From positions 62,001 through 126,000 of the forward strand of contig CP058896.1 in assembly GCA_013415865.1 (NCBI GenBank): a stretch of 64,000 bases of DNA, written 5' to 3'. Below, one piece after another: positions 43,552-52,721 of the stretch (position 1 is its first letter; the number at the start of each line of letters is the position of its first letter). The notes under the pieces were generated by a model. That model had not been told where the DNA came from and made no database searches. It worked only from the letters and a program-made list of their open reading frames with translations. This DNA comes from Methanomassiliicoccales archaeon (GTDB lineage: Archaea > Thermoplasmatota > Thermoplasmata > Methanomassiliicoccales > UBA472). The translations under genes were made by a program, and so were the position numbers.

Positions 43552-43938
43552 TCATTTTTTAGAATCTCTGAAATCCTTGAAACGGCGGAGCGCCCTGGCC
43601 TGTCCATTTGCCATCGCCATATAACTGCCTGCCATTATGGCCTCGAATATCTCGCCGTCCGATGCACCATGTTTGCTCGCCTGTCGGAGATGTATGTCAA
43701 GACAATATTCCGCTCCCAAGGCCGATCCGGCAGCTATGGCTGCAAGTTCCAATGTCTTGAGGTCCAGATGTCTTGGTTCGAGCATCAGGCTCCTCGAGAA
43801 ATCAGAATGACCTATGAAGAGATCTTCTTCCTCGGATATCATTCTGGATATGAAAGGTACGATGCCATAGGCCTCTTCGATCCTTCTCAACCTTTCCTCC
43901 ACTTCTTTGGCCTTTTCTCCGTCTCTCTCTTCCCCCAA
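43552..43938 (-). CDS. Carboxymuconolactone decarboxylase/AhpD-like protein
   Basis: 128 residues of helical AhpD-like fold: LELAAIAAGSALGAEYCLDIHLRQASKHGASDGEI contains the active-site segment, but the usual E-x-C-x2-C is reduced to AEYCLDIH, with one of the paired cysteines missing. This makes classic alkyl-hydroperoxidase disulfide chemistry doubtful. The stop lies only three bases from that of the SRAP gene on the other strand. Confidence 0.85.
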   Translation of the reverse strand: MGEERDGEKAKEVEERLRRIEEAYGIVPFISRMISEEEDLFIGHSDFSRSLMLEPRHLDLKTLELAAIAAGSALGAEYCLDIHLRQASKHGASDGEIFEAIMAGSYMAMANGQARALRRFKDFRDSKK

Positions 43939-44046
43939 GTCCCTCCCTCTTGTCTGATCAGACGAGGAAGAACGCCATTGTTGGCTAATATAATCTTTTG
44001 GTGAAGAGGAGGAAAGGATAAGACCGTCCTCCCATTTCCTATCACG

Positions 44047-45840
44047 ATGTTGTTGAGGGTATGGTCGGTCAGCAAGTCATTCGGAAATAAGGAGGTGCTA
44101 AAGGATGTCAGCCTCCAGATCAATGAGAGGGACCGCGTGGCTATCATCGGTCCGAACGGTGCAGGAAAATCGACGCTGATCAAGTTATTGCTGGGTGAGA
44201 TATCTCCAGACACTGGGGAGGTCACGAGAAGGACCAATAGGATATGCTACCTTTCGCAGTTCCCTGATCATGGACCAGATGAGACCATCGGAGAGTGCGT
44301 CAGCAGATGCTCTCAGACATCTTCCAGTATATTGAAACGCCTTCGGGAGCTCGAAGCGATCATGGTCACCCATTCGAAGGAGGTTGACATCAACGACGTT
44401 GTCAATGAATATGCACAACTCCAAGAAGAGTACCAGAATGCCAACGCTTATGACGATGAGACAAAGGTCAAAGATCTTCTGGCAAAGGTCGGTATCGGTA
44501 ATTTGAGCATGTCCAAAAAGATCTTGGATCTCAGTGGAGGAGAGAAGACCAAGGTAATGCTCGCAAAGGTGCTGATGCAGGCTGAAGACGCCGATATGCT
44601 TATTCTTGATGAGCCGACAAGCCATTTGGATATGGCAACAACAGAGTGGCTGGAGAACTACCTTTTGAAGTTCCAAGGGGCCATCGTGCTGGTGTCGCAT
44701 GACAGGTATTTCTTGGACAGGACCATCACCCAGGTCCTCGAGATAGAAGATGGAAGGGTCAGACACTTCAGCGGCAATTATTCGGACTATGTTGTAAAAA
44801 AGAAGCTGGAGATCGAGAGGCAAAGGATCGCTGCTGAGAAATATCAGGCAGAGAAAGAGAGGTTGGAGAGGATCGCCGAGGAGCAGCATGCTAGGGAATG
44901 GTTCAAATCAACGCATAAGACACGACTTAAAATGGTGGAGAGGTTGGAAGAGGTCGAAGCTCCTGAGGAGAGGCCAGAGCTCAAGATCAAGGTAGAATCG
45001 TCAGAGAGGTCTGGAAAAAATGTCATAACCACAAAGGGCCTCAATGTTTATCGAGGAGAAAGGCAGGTGCTGTTCGACATCGACCTGGAGCTGGAGGTCA
45101 AAGATAAGCTGGGGATATTCGGGCCGAACGGGTCCGGAAAGACGACCTTCCTCAAGGCATTGCTTGGTGAAGTGAGATGGGACGGCGAGCTGTGGATGGC
45201 ACCTGGTGCTTCTATAGGATATTTTGGACAGGGTCATGACCTGCTTGATCCGGAGAAGACCCCGGAAGAACAGATGATCGAGGTCCTCGGCCGACAGGCC
45301 AGAGCAAAGGCCCGAAGCCTCCTGGCAAGGTTCTATCTCAAGGCACATGAGGTGGACCGGCCGATATCGACCCTGTCAGGAGGAGAGAGGGCAAGGGTAG
45401 CGCTCGCGATCCTCCTGTCGGAGAAGCGGAATTTTCTCCTGCTTGACGAGCCGACGAACTATCTGGACATCCAGGCTCGTCAGGCGGTCGAGTCAGCATT
45501 GAAGGAATATGAGGGCACAATGATCATCGTAACGCATGACAGATATCTCCTGGACAGTATTTGCACGATGGTCGGTGAGATGGACAGGGGCAGGCTCAAT
45601 CTGTTCCGAGGGACCTATTCCGAATACAAGGGCCGGAGACAGGATATTAAAGAAGTGATAGAGGAGGCGGGGGTTTACAAGGTTATATCAGGATTCACCG
45701 ATTGGACAACCAGGACGAGATACCGCGAAGGAGATAAGATCGCAATAGCCCAAAGCGAGATAGAAAGGTTCCGATGGGCCTTTGAGGCGAAAAAACTAAA
45801 AAAGATGAGCGGCTCGGAGCTGAAAAAGGTCAGAAAATGA
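44047..45840 (+). CDS. ABC-F family ATPase (duplicated ATPase domains)
   Basis: 597 residues, soluble, with two ATP-binding cassettes: Walker A GPNGAGKSTL (near 38) and GPNGSGKTTF (near 357), signatures LSGGEKTKVMLA and LSGGERARVALA, Walker B ILDEPTSHLDM and LLDEPTNYLDI. The charged linker (about 240-320) is typical of ABC-F proteins, which act on ribosomes, not in transport. The C-terminus has an extra basic tail. The 3' end overlaps the convergent methyltransferase gene by 11 bases. Confidence 0.93.
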   Translation: MLLRVWSVSKSFGNKEVLKDVSLQINERDRVAIIGPNGAGKSTLIKLLLGEISPDTGEVTRRTNRICYLSQFPDHGPDETIGECVSRCSQTSSSILKRLRELEAIMVTHSKEVDINDVVNEYAQLQEEYQNANAYDDETKVKDLLAKVGIGNLSMSKKILDLSGGEKTKVMLAKVLMQAEDADMLILDEPTSHLDMATTEWLENYLLKFQGAIVLVSHDRYFLDRTITQVLEIEDGRVRHFSGNYSDYVVKKKLEIERQRIAAEKYQAEKERLERIAEEQHAREWFKSTHKTRLKMVERLEEVEAPEERPELKIKVESSERSGKNVITTKGLNVYRGERQVLFDIDLELEVKDKLGIFGPNGSGKTTFLKALLGEVRWDGELWMAPGASIGYFGQGHDLLDPEKTPEEQMIEVLGRQARAKARSLLARFYLKAHEVDRPISTLSGGERARVALAILLSEKRNFLLLDEPTNYLDIQARQAVESALKEYEGTMIIVTHDRYLLDSICTMVGEMDRGRLNLFRGTYSEYKGRRQDIKEVIEEAGVYKVISGFTDWTTRTRYREGDKIAIAQSEIERFRWAFEAKKLKKMSGSELKKVRK

Positions 45841-46462
45841 TATCGCTGGATTTTTCAAAAACAATCTGGAAGACAGCTCTCCTCATAACCCTTCCGTGAT
45901 ACCTTTTTTCAAGGACCTTCTCTCTGCTCTCATCGGCCCTTAACATGGAAAAAAGTTCTTCTATCTCACCATCCTCGAAGTAATGATATCTGATACCATC
46001 ACCTCGGATGAAAGTACGGTCTTCCACCACCTCGCCCTTTCCATACCTCATGTCACGGACCGAGAATGCCTGGACATACAGCATACCTCCAGGAGATAAA
46101 ACCCTGGCCACTTCGCGAGCTGCCTTGGCCCTATTTACTTCAGTTAGATGCTCCAGGATATGGAAGCAGACGACGCTGTTAAAAGACCCGTCTTTGAAGG
46201 GCAGGTCTGTTACATCACCCTCGACGAAATAGACCGCCCCATCTCTGACAATGGGCTTACATCTCATCAAAGCGTTCCTGGAGATGTCCAGACAGACGGG
46301 GGATACTCCGCTCGATATCAAGGCAGACATCGTTTTCCCGTTACCGCATCCGAGCTCCAGGACCCGTGGCCCCTTGATCCTGAAAGGCAGGTCAGTTGAC
46401 CCCCTCCATATCGTTCCCTTGCTCAGGTATTGATCTTCCCAGACGTCCTTGTCCGAGGCCAC
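45830..46462 (-). CDS. Class I SAM-dependent methyltransferase
   Basis: 210 residues; motif I VLELGCGNGKTMSAL, then CLDISRNAL, VEGDVTDLPFKDGSFNSVVCFHILEH and VLSPGGMLYVQAF give a clear methyltransferase-11 type fold. The substrate is unknown. It is divergent from the ABC exporter operon. Upstream, ATCTGAT at 46484-46490 and ATCAGAT at 46510-46516 form an inverted repeat that may be regulatory. Confidence 0.9.
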   Translation of the reverse strand: MASDKDVWEDQYLSKGTIWRGSTDLPFRIKGPRVLELGCGNGKTMSALISSGVSPVCLDISRNALMRCKPIVRDGAVYFVEGDVTDLPFKDGSFNSVVCFHILEHLTEVNRAKAAREVARVLSPGGMLYVQAFSVRDMRYGKGEVVEDRTFIRGDGIRYHYFEDGEIEELFSMLRADESREKVLEKRYHGRVMRRAVFQIVFEKSSDIIF

Positions 46463-46577
46463 AGATATCCTCTGAGAGCGTTCATCTGATAATAATATTT
46501 CACAAGATCATCAGATATCCTTCACCTGATGCATTGAAATCCTACTTCTGAGATATGATGCCTCACGAAGGGCAACA

Positions 46578-47498
46578 ATGGAAGAGAATGTGATCGTTGT
46601 TCGGGACTTGGTCAAAAGATATGGAGATCTCTGCGCCGTCGATGGCATCAACTTTCATGTGAAAAAGGGGGAGGTATTCTCGATCCTTGGGCCCAATGGG
46701 GCAGGGAAGACGACCACGGTTGAGATGATGGAATGCTTAAGGAAGCCCACATCAGGCTCGATCGAGGTTCTTGGATTTGATGTGCTTAGACAGGCAGATG
46801 AGATAAAGAAGAGAGTGGGCATCCTGCCTCAGGACTTCAATTCGTATGACCTTCTTACCGTAAGAGAGAACATCGAATATTTTGGTGCGCTATATGAAAA
46901 GAGCATCCCGACAGAAGAACTTCTGGACGCTGTCGATCTGAACGACAAGAAGGATGAGTATTTCAAGAACCTTTCCGGCGGCCTAAAGCAGAGAGTAGGC
47001 GTTGCCATCGCTATGGTCAATGACCCTGAGATAATATTCTTGGACGAGCCTACGACAGGTCTCGACCCCAAAGCGAGACGGGAGGTCTGGGATGTAATAA
47101 GGGATCTGAAGAAGAAGGGGAAGACCGTCATTCTCACAACGCACTACATGGAAGAAGCTGAGGTCCTCTCGGACCGACTTGCGATAATGAACTCCGGCAA
47201 GTTCATCGCCTATGATACTCCAAGGGCCATAATCCGAGAGTTCGGGCATGGAACGATGTGCCTGATAAAGAGCTGCAACGACAAGGTCTTCAGCATATTG
47301 AAGGCAAATGGTCATAGGTGCGAGCTAAAAGATGGGGATGTCCAGTGCTGGCTGGAGGAAAGGTCTGACCTAGGGGAAGTGATCAAGGCCTTAGATGCCG
47401 AGGGGGTCTATTATGATGAGATCCTTGTGAAAAGGTCTAGCCTGGAGGACGTTTTCCTGAGATTGACGGGAAGAAGTCTGGAGGAGATGGTAGAATGA
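46578..47498 (+). CDS. ABC transporter ATP-binding protein (ABC-2 exporter type)
   Basis: 306 residues: Walker A GPNGAGKTTTVEM (near 38), Q-loop LPQDFNSYD, signature LSGGLKQRVGVAIAM, Walker B EIIFLDEPTTGLDP and H-loop TTHYMEEAE. The C-terminal accessory part (from about 225) is as in DrrA/CcmA-type exporters. The stop overlaps the permease start by four bases. Substrate unknown (drug or lipid export is typical). Confidence 0.94.
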   Translation: MEENVIVVRDLVKRYGDLCAVDGINFHVKKGEVFSILGPNGAGKTTTVEMMECLRKPTSGSIEVLGFDVLRQADEIKKRVGILPQDFNSYDLLTVRENIEYFGALYEKSIPTEELLDAVDLNDKKDEYFKNLSGGLKQRVGVAIAMVNDPEIIFLDEPTTGLDPKARREVWDVIRDLKKKGKTVILTTHYMEEAEVLSDRLAIMNSGKFIAYDTPRAIIREFGHGTMCLIKSCNDKVFSILKANGHRCELKDGDVQCWLEERSDLGEVIKALDAEGVYYDEILVKRSSLEDVFLRLTGRSLEEMVE

Positions 47499-48586
47499 TC
47501 AAGAGGATAATCATCGACATAAAGGCGACCATGAGGATGTTCATCAGGAACAAGGGGGCGGTCTTTTGGACTTTTGCATTCCCTGTTCTTCTTATACTCA
47601 TCTTCGGGGCGATATTCAGTGGAGCGGGCGATGCGACATATACCCTCTATGTGCAGGACCTTGATGATGGCATCGTCTCAGATCAATTCATAGAAGCGCT
47701 CGAATCAACCGGGGTCCTAAAGATAAAAATGATCGATATCAATGTGAACGCGACCTCCTACATCAATGATAACTCGGTCACTAGCTTCCTCATCATTCCA
47801 GAGGATTTCTCAGAACGAGTGACGGCCTCTGACCAGTCAGCATATGTTGAGCTCAGGCAGGACCAGACGGCACAATCATCCAACATCGTCCGGAGCATAG
47901 TAGGGGCGGTGGTCAATGATTTCAACCTTAAGCTATCCAATGGAAGGGAATTCATCGTCGTTGAGGATGCTGCCATAGTGCAGGAAGATCTGAACTTCAT
48001 CGATTACTTCCTGCCTGGAATAATCGGCCTGACGGTCATGACGAACTGTGTGTTCTACATGCAGGGGGTACAGAGCAGATATTATTCGACAGGCATCTTC
48101 CGGAAACTTTCAACGACGCCCTTCACAAGGTTGGAATGGTTGGTCTCCAGGGCCATTTGGCAGATGGTGTTGATGTTCATGTCGGTGGGCTTGATCATAG
48201 TGGTCGGCATGGTATTCTTTGATGTCAGATTGACGATCACGGTCGAAGCGGTGCTCATGATAATCACAGGATCGATGCTCTTCACTGGCCTTGGAATGAT
48301 GATCTCGAGGTTCTCGAAGGATGAGGAGTCGGCGAATGCAGCGGCTAGCGCTATAACGTTTCCGATGATGTTCCTATCAGGTTCCTTCTTTGCCTTGGAA
48401 TCGATGCCTGGCTATCTGCAGATCATCGCCAAGGTGATACCGTTGACATATCTCAACAACGGCCTTAGGGACACGATGATCTATGGCAATGCCGAGTCTG
48501 CGTTGTTCAACCTGGCCATATTGACGGTCATTGCCGTGGTCTTCATGGGGATAGGTTCTTACATATCGAGGTGGACAGAAGACTGA
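47495..48586 (+). CDS. ABC-2 type permease
   Basis: 363 residues: one N-terminal helix (FWTFAFPVLLILIFGAIFSG), a large external domain (about 45-170), then five helices including NCVFYMQGVQSRYYSTGIFRKL and AITFPMMFLSGSFFALESMPGYLQ, the usual ABC-2 membrane domain. With the preceding ATPase it forms a two-gene exporter. A GGGACCAT/ATGGTCCC inverted repeat follows the stop at once. Confidence 0.92.
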   Translation: MIKRIIIDIKATMRMFIRNKGAVFWTFAFPVLLILIFGAIFSGAGDATYTLYVQDLDDGIVSDQFIEALESTGVLKIKMIDINVNATSYINDNSVTSFLIIPEDFSERVTASDQSAYVELRQDQTAQSSNIVRSIVGAVVNDFNLKLSNGREFIVVEDAAIVQEDLNFIDYFLPGIIGLTVMTNCVFYMQGVQSRYYSTGIFRKLSTTPFTRLEWLVSRAIWQMVLMFMSVGLIIVVGMVFFDVRLTITVEAVLMIITGSMLFTGLGMMISRFSKDEESANAAASAITFPMMFLSGSFFALESMPGYLQIIAKVIPLTYLNNGLRDTMIYGNAESALFNLAILTVIAVVFMGIGSYISRWTED

Positions 48587-48587
48587 C

Positions 48588-48640
48588 GGGACCATAATAA
48601 GGCAGGCCATGACAAGATCGGATCTTTTTATCATGGTCCC
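48588..48640 (+). terminator. Nested inverted repeat after the exporter operon
   Basis: GGGACCAT (48588-48595) pairs with ATGGTCCC (48633-48640) around an inner AAGAT-CGG-ATCTT hairpin (48614-48626) with TTTTT. Position directly after the stop suggests a terminator or 3' stabilising structure. Confidence 0.45.
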
Positions 48641-48851
48641 CATCATTTAATTTATCAATGAGCATAAAAATCCTTTCTGACCGGGTTTTAAGGATCCAAC
48701 ATCCAATCATGAACCCATAGATCAACATTCCTCAGCTCCTGGGGATTTAATATAATCAAGGACGCCCCCTCCTTGAATTTATACACCAATAAATACGAAA
48801 GAGACCGTTATGATCCAACTTATATAGTCACACCCTCCCTATCTTTCATTG

Positions 48852-49139
48852 ATGAACGATGGCCCTGTAAAGATCGAGGTATTCGCCGTACTCTGCGCAA
48901 AATGCAAAAGGATGGAGCTGGTCGTCCATGCGGCCTCCGAAGAGCTTCCAGATATCGATGTGGAGATTGTGAAGAACCAGGACCTTATATCATTGAGAGA
49001 AAGGGGGGTCATGGCGAACCCTGCGCTTATAATAGATGGCGAGATCGTAGCCCAAGGAACGGTCCCATCAGTGGAGGAGACAAAAAGGTTGATAATCAAG
49101 GCGCATGAGAAAAGGATGAAAAGGGGAAGGTCAGATTGA
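48852..49139 (+). CDS. Small thioredoxin-like protein (CAKC)
   Basis: 95 residues from the ATG at 48852; ACTTATATAG at about 48818-48829 places the transcription start at or next to the ATG, so it may be leaderless. Thioredoxin-like fold with the redox pair in FAVLCAKCKRMELVV and cis-proline segment VMANPALIIDGEIV. It resembles the small redox-active disulfide proteins of methanogens. The following methyltransferase gene starts inside its stop codon, so they are co-translated. Confidence 0.85.
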   Translation: MNDGPVKIEVFAVLCAKCKRMELVVHAASEELPDIDVEIVKNQDLISLRERGVMANPALIIDGEIVAQGTVPSVEETKRLIIKAHEKRMKRGRSD

Positions 49140-49765
49140 TAGAGGTCCCGAATGAGATAAAATATCGATTTTGGGCACCTATCTATGATGGGCTGATAAA
49201 ACTACCCTACGTCAGGGAAGCGCGAAGAACTTCGTTGTCGCACCTAAACTTAAGAGCGGGCGATAATATACTTATTGTCGGAGTAGGCACTGGGGAAGAC
49301 CTATTATTCATAGGGCCAGATATTCATATTGTCGGTGTCGATATCACACCATCCATGATCAAAAGGGCAAAAAGAAAGATTCACAGGGCAACATTGGACC
49401 TGGCCATCATGGACGCGGAAAATTTAGCCTTCAGGGACGGCTCCTTTGACGCCGTCGTCCTGTCTCTTGTCGTGACGGTGGTAAATAGGCCAAAGGTGGC
49501 CTTGGACGAGGCGGTGAGGGTCGTGAGGCCCGGAGGTCAGGTGATCATTTTCGACAAATTTCTCAAGGGAGGGCGTCTAGGCATATCAAGGAGAATGTTG
49601 AATGCTGGATTAGAGATCCTTGCCACCAAAATAAATGTCCGGGCCGAGGAGATCATTGACACCTCGAAAGTCGAGATATTGATGGACAAACCAATTATGA
49701 TGAGAGGTAACATCCGCTCGATCCTCCTTAGAAAAAAACCTTCACCATCTGATCCGGGGACCTAG
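49136..49765 (+). CDS. UbiE-like SAM-dependent methyltransferase, TTG start
   Basis: 209 residues; IKYRFWAPIYDGLIKLPYV at the start, motif I NILIVGVGTGEDLLFI, VGVDITPSMIKRAKRK, AIMDAENLAFRDGSFDAVVLSLV and RVVRPGGQVIIFDKFL are typical of UbiE/phosphatidylethanolamine N-methyltransferase-like enzymes. The start is TTG, overlapping the preceding TGA (TTGA), with GGGGAAGG about seven bases upstream. Substrate unknown; its partner thioredoxin-like gene hints at a thiol or metalloid substrate, but only weakly. Its 3' end overlaps the convergent zinc-ribbon gene by 24 bases. Confidence 0.88.
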   Translation: MIEVPNEIKYRFWAPIYDGLIKLPYVREARRTSLSHLNLRAGDNILIVGVGTGEDLLFIGPDIHIVGVDITPSMIKRAKRKIHRATLDLAIMDAENLAFRDGSFDAVVLSLVVTVVNRPKVALDEAVRVVRPGGQVIIFDKFLKGGRLGISRRMLNAGLEILATKINVRAEEIIDTSKVEILMDKPIMMRGNIRSILLRKKPSPSDPGT

Positions 49766-50281
49766 GACCGATCTCAACATGTCCCTGTGATCATGTTGTA
49801 AAGGCATGGAGAATTCGAAGGGCCCCGATCCTGTATGAAGTAGGACATGATATTCACCCTCTTGTTTCTGGCCCAATACCGCCGAGCTGATATCCTTGAT
49901 ATCGATCTGGAAGTTGGCCTCGCTTTCGGCCATCGCGTCATCGATGCTCATATCATGATATCTCAGCGCGTATGTGACACCACATCCGCTGTCGGCATCT
50001 CGCCTTGCCATTATCGCAAGCCCTGCGCTTTTTGGCCGGACAGGAGAAATTTCGTCGGTGGGAAGTGCCTTACAGAATATCAATCTGGCATCGGTCACTA
50101 TGATTGTCCAGACACCTGCGAGGCGGCCCTCCCCGTGGACGTAGGGAATGAGGCCCAATCTCCTCTCCGGCCTTTCTTCAACTATTCTTCCGAACTGGTC
50201 CACTGCCCTTTTCTTCCCGCAATAAGGGCAGAACATCATATCCTGTGAGACCTCCCTTCCGCAGGCCTTGCAGCTTACCAT
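49742..50281 (-). CDS. Zinc-ribbon protein of unknown function
   Basis: About 179 residues from ATG 50281 (MVSCKACGREVSQDMMFCPYCG), chosen over earlier Mets because the zinc ribbon usually sits at the start and AAGG lies just upstream. The C-terminal part (about 40-179) is a beta-rich domain with GVWTIIVTDARLIFCKAL, similar to PH-like or bPH domains that follow zinc ribbons. It lies 30 bases downstream of the nitroreductase gene. Confidence 0.75.
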   Translation of the reverse strand: MVSCKACGREVSQDMMFCPYCGKKRAVDQFGRIVEERPERRLGLIPYVHGEGRLAGVWTIIVTDARLIFCKALPTDEISPVRPKSAGLAIMARRDADSGCGVTYALRYHDMSIDDAMAESEANFQIDIKDISSAVLGQKQEGEYHVLLHTGSGPFEFSMPLQHDHRDMLRSVLGPRIRW

Positions 50282-50313
50282 GGTACCTTCCATGTATGAG
50301 GTGATAGATAATC

Positions 50314-51039
50314 TCATCTCGGTCTTCCGACACACGACATGTAGATGACCGATTCCTTTTCGCCGTCCAATCCCAGGATATGGTTGGCCTCATCATCGTA
50401 TATCGCAGCGACGTGGCAACATGACAGGCCCACCGCGGCACAAGCAAGGGCAAGGTTCTCTGCTATATGGCCCACATCGATGCACACGTACCTATAGGCC
50501 CGTTCACCGTATTTCCATCTCGTCCTTTCGAAAAGGCAAGACCATAATATATCAAAGGCCGCCTCTTCAAGCATATGCTGGTCCAGCCCTGAGGCCGCGA
50601 CCCTTCCCCCAGCAGCACCTTTGTACAATAGTTCCAGCCCATGTGCCCTGATGTTGTAATGATAAATGCCTTTCTCGAGGCCCTCAACATTGTTCACGCA
50701 AACATAGGTCTCAATGGGATAGAGCGCTCCCGCCGAGGGAGCGGTCCTGAACTCATGGCCTTTTTCTTTCCTGTTGATCCCGGTCGATGCCCAAAGCAAG
50801 TAAGAGATCTCCTCCATTGAGCAAGGTTCTCTAGAGAACGCCCTACCGCTCCTTCGTTGCATCAGGCATTGGTCCAACGTCTTTTTTCCGAGAAAGACCT
50901 TCTCCAAGGCTATCATTTCTATTGGACCATATTCCTTGTATGTATCAGGCTTTGAGCTCCAGTCCAATACCCGCTCGCCCATTGCCCCCCTTCTGTGCTT
51001 CGTCTCTCGCCAGAACCTTTCTCCGATATCGTTAGACAA
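50314..51039 (-). CDS. SagB-type nitroreductase-family FMN oxidoreductase
   Basis: About 241 residues from TTG 51039, which has GGAGG seven bases upstream; GTG 51045 is nearly as good. Nitroreductase/SagB features: MQRRSGRAFSREPCSMEEIS, TAPSAGALYPIETYVCV, GIYHYNIRAHGLE and DVGHIAENLALACAAVGL. It binds FMN; SagB-type proteins can oxidise azoline rings in peptides, but no peptide precursor or cyclodehydratase gene is near, so its substrate is open. Confidence 0.9.
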   Translation of the reverse strand: MSNDIGERFWRETKHRRGAMGERVLDWSSKPDTYKEYGPIEMIALEKVFLGKKTLDQCLMQRRSGRAFSREPCSMEEISYLLWASTGINRKEKGHEFRTAPSAGALYPIETYVCVNNVEGLEKGIYHYNIRAHGLELLYKGAAGGRVAASGLDQHMLEEAAFDILWSCLFERTRWKYGERAYRYVCIDVGHIAENLALACAAVGLSCCHVAAIYDDEANHILGLDGEKESVIYMSCVGRPR

Positions 51040-51332
51040 TGCCACCCCTCCTTCAGGCCTCTACAAACTCATATCTAAGATGATATTTGTTCTACCAGTA
51101 TATACAGATCGGAATAGCGCGACCACCGACCCCTCATTTTATCGCTTGACCGACTAAGGATTATGGAGCACACAATGATAAAGACCAGTAAGCAGTGCCA
51201 TTGCTAAAGAGATGATCGAGCTGAGAATGACCTCCTCCGCGTAGATTTGAATGTTGGGGCACCCTCGTTGATGCACTCCATTATCAAAAATTCAAATGCC
51301 ATAAATGGCGATCATATTCATTCCATTGGTCG

Positions 51333-52100
51333 CTAGAATCTACCCCTTGAACCGCCACCTCCAGTCCCGCCTCCACCAAAGCCCCCCCTTCCCCCTCCTC
51401 TTGTGAAAAGGTACGGGATGAGCAAGAGGACCCTGCCCTTGGTCACAATGGTCAATAATATAAAGACGACAACGAAGATGGCCAGTTGCCAGCCGTTCAA
51501 TGGAATGAACCATATGGGGTATTCCTCCCATGGGTCGTTTCCCTCGGAGATATACTTTTCATCGAGCTCCAGGCCGATGGCATAAATATAAAGGGTTATC
51601 CCCCATGAAAGGTCTCCCTGTTCCATCGCCGGGATCAGATATTCATTCTCGAACCCTTTGAGCACGAAACCTGATAAAATATCAGAGACGCCATCTCCGG
51701 TGACCGTCCTCCATCTGATGTCTCCCACCTCGGGGACAAGGAAAACGACCAATACCCCGTTGTCCTTCCCTTCTTGCCCTATACCGTTCTTCTCAAATGT
51801 TCTTATGGCGAACGTATTAAGGTCGTAGCTCCCTGTATTGTCGACTATCAACAGCGCGATCTCGCATGAATTGTTGTATTCAATATAGGTGCAGAAATCC
51901 TGTAGATCGTTATAGTCCGATTCCTGGAGGACGCCGACCTTGTCATTGATATAAGGCTCTAGAGTGGGGATGCCCTCGTACTTATCATTATCATCGCGCA
52001 AGTAGAAGTAAAAGAGCGCGACTGCGATGACGATGGTCACGACCACAATGATTACTATGGCCTTATAGGTCTTCTTCCTGTCCATCTCATTACCCATCAA
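51333..52100 (-). CDS. TPM-domain membrane protein (YgcG-like)
   Basis: 255 residues: N-terminal membrane helix (AIVIIVVVTIVIAVALFYFYL), an external TPM domain (about 45-170: YINDKVGVLQESDYNDLQDF, IALLIVDNTG, GKDNGVLVVFLVP), a second helix (WQLAIFVVVFILLTIV) and a glycine-rich end (GGFGGGGTGGGGSRGRF), the classic TPM layout. It overlaps the LemA gene by four bases and is the last gene of the SPFH operon. TPM and LemA proteins commonly pair at the membrane. Confidence 0.9.
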   Translation of the reverse strand: MMGNEMDRKKTYKAIVIIVVVTIVIAVALFYFYLRDDNDKYEGIPTLEPYINDKVGVLQESDYNDLQDFCTYIEYNNSCEIALLIVDNTGSYDLNTFAIRTFEKNGIGQEGKDNGVLVVFLVPEVGDIRWRTVTGDGVSDILSGFVLKGFENEYLIPAMEQGDLSWGITLYIYAIGLELDEKYISEGNDPWEEYPIWFIPLNGWQLAIFVVVFILLTIVTKGRVLLLIPYLFTRGGGRGGFGGGGTGGGGSRGRF

Positions 52101-52675
52101 AGACCTAGGCTGTCATCTGGAAGTTCACTTCCCCAATATGGTCTCTCTTCAAATCCCCACATGCCTGCAAACAGCATCGTCGGGAATGACCTGATGCTCG
52201 TGTTGTAATTTCTGACAGCGTCATTATAGACACTTCTTGCATAGGACAATTGTTCTTCAAGGTCTACGACCTCGGCCATGTACTGCGAGACAAGCTCGTC
52301 AGCCTCGAGTTGAGGATAATTCGTCCACGTTGAGAGGACCAGGATGAAATTTGTATCAATCTGAGAGCTGATGTTGATCAAGGTCTCATCATCTGCCCCT
52401 TGGTTCAACGCTTGTTGCCATTGTGTTTGGAGCATCGTCAGATTGGTTATCAGGGAAGATTCATAGACCTTATAAGCATCCACCTGCGGCAACAATTGAC
52501 CTAAAATGTTCACCTTGGTAGTATATCTGTTCTTGATCAAGGATGAAGCTGAGTTCACATCCTGTTCCTTGCCGACAACATTGTTGTAAGCAAGCACGAT
52601 CCACAGGAGCATTATTACTACTATCGCAATAGTGACGGTTATGATGAGTATCTTCTTATTAGACGGACTCGCCAT
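52097..52675 (-). CDS. LemA family protein
   Basis: 192 residues: one N-terminal helix (ILIITVTIAIVVIMLLWIVL) followed by the helical LemA domain, recognisable by YNNVVGKEQDVNSASSLIKNRYTTKVNIL, and the C-terminal YNDAVRNYNTSIRSFPTMLFAGMWGFEERPYW, where the NxxxxxFP segment is a LemA hallmark. The function of this family is poorly known. Translationally coupled to the TPM gene. Confidence 0.93.
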   Translation of the reverse strand: MASPSNKKILIITVTIAIVVIMLLWIVLAYNNVVGKEQDVNSASSLIKNRYTTKVNILGQLLPQVDAYKVYESSLITNLTMLQTQWQQALNQGADDETLINISSQIDTNFILVLSTWTNYPQLEADELVSQYMAEVVDLEEQLSYARSVYNDAVRNYNTSIRSFPTMLFAGMWGFEERPYWGSELPDDSLGL

Positions 52676-52721
52676 GTCTGGGATTAATGTAGGTACAGAT
52701 ATTGAATCTTTTGTTACTTGG

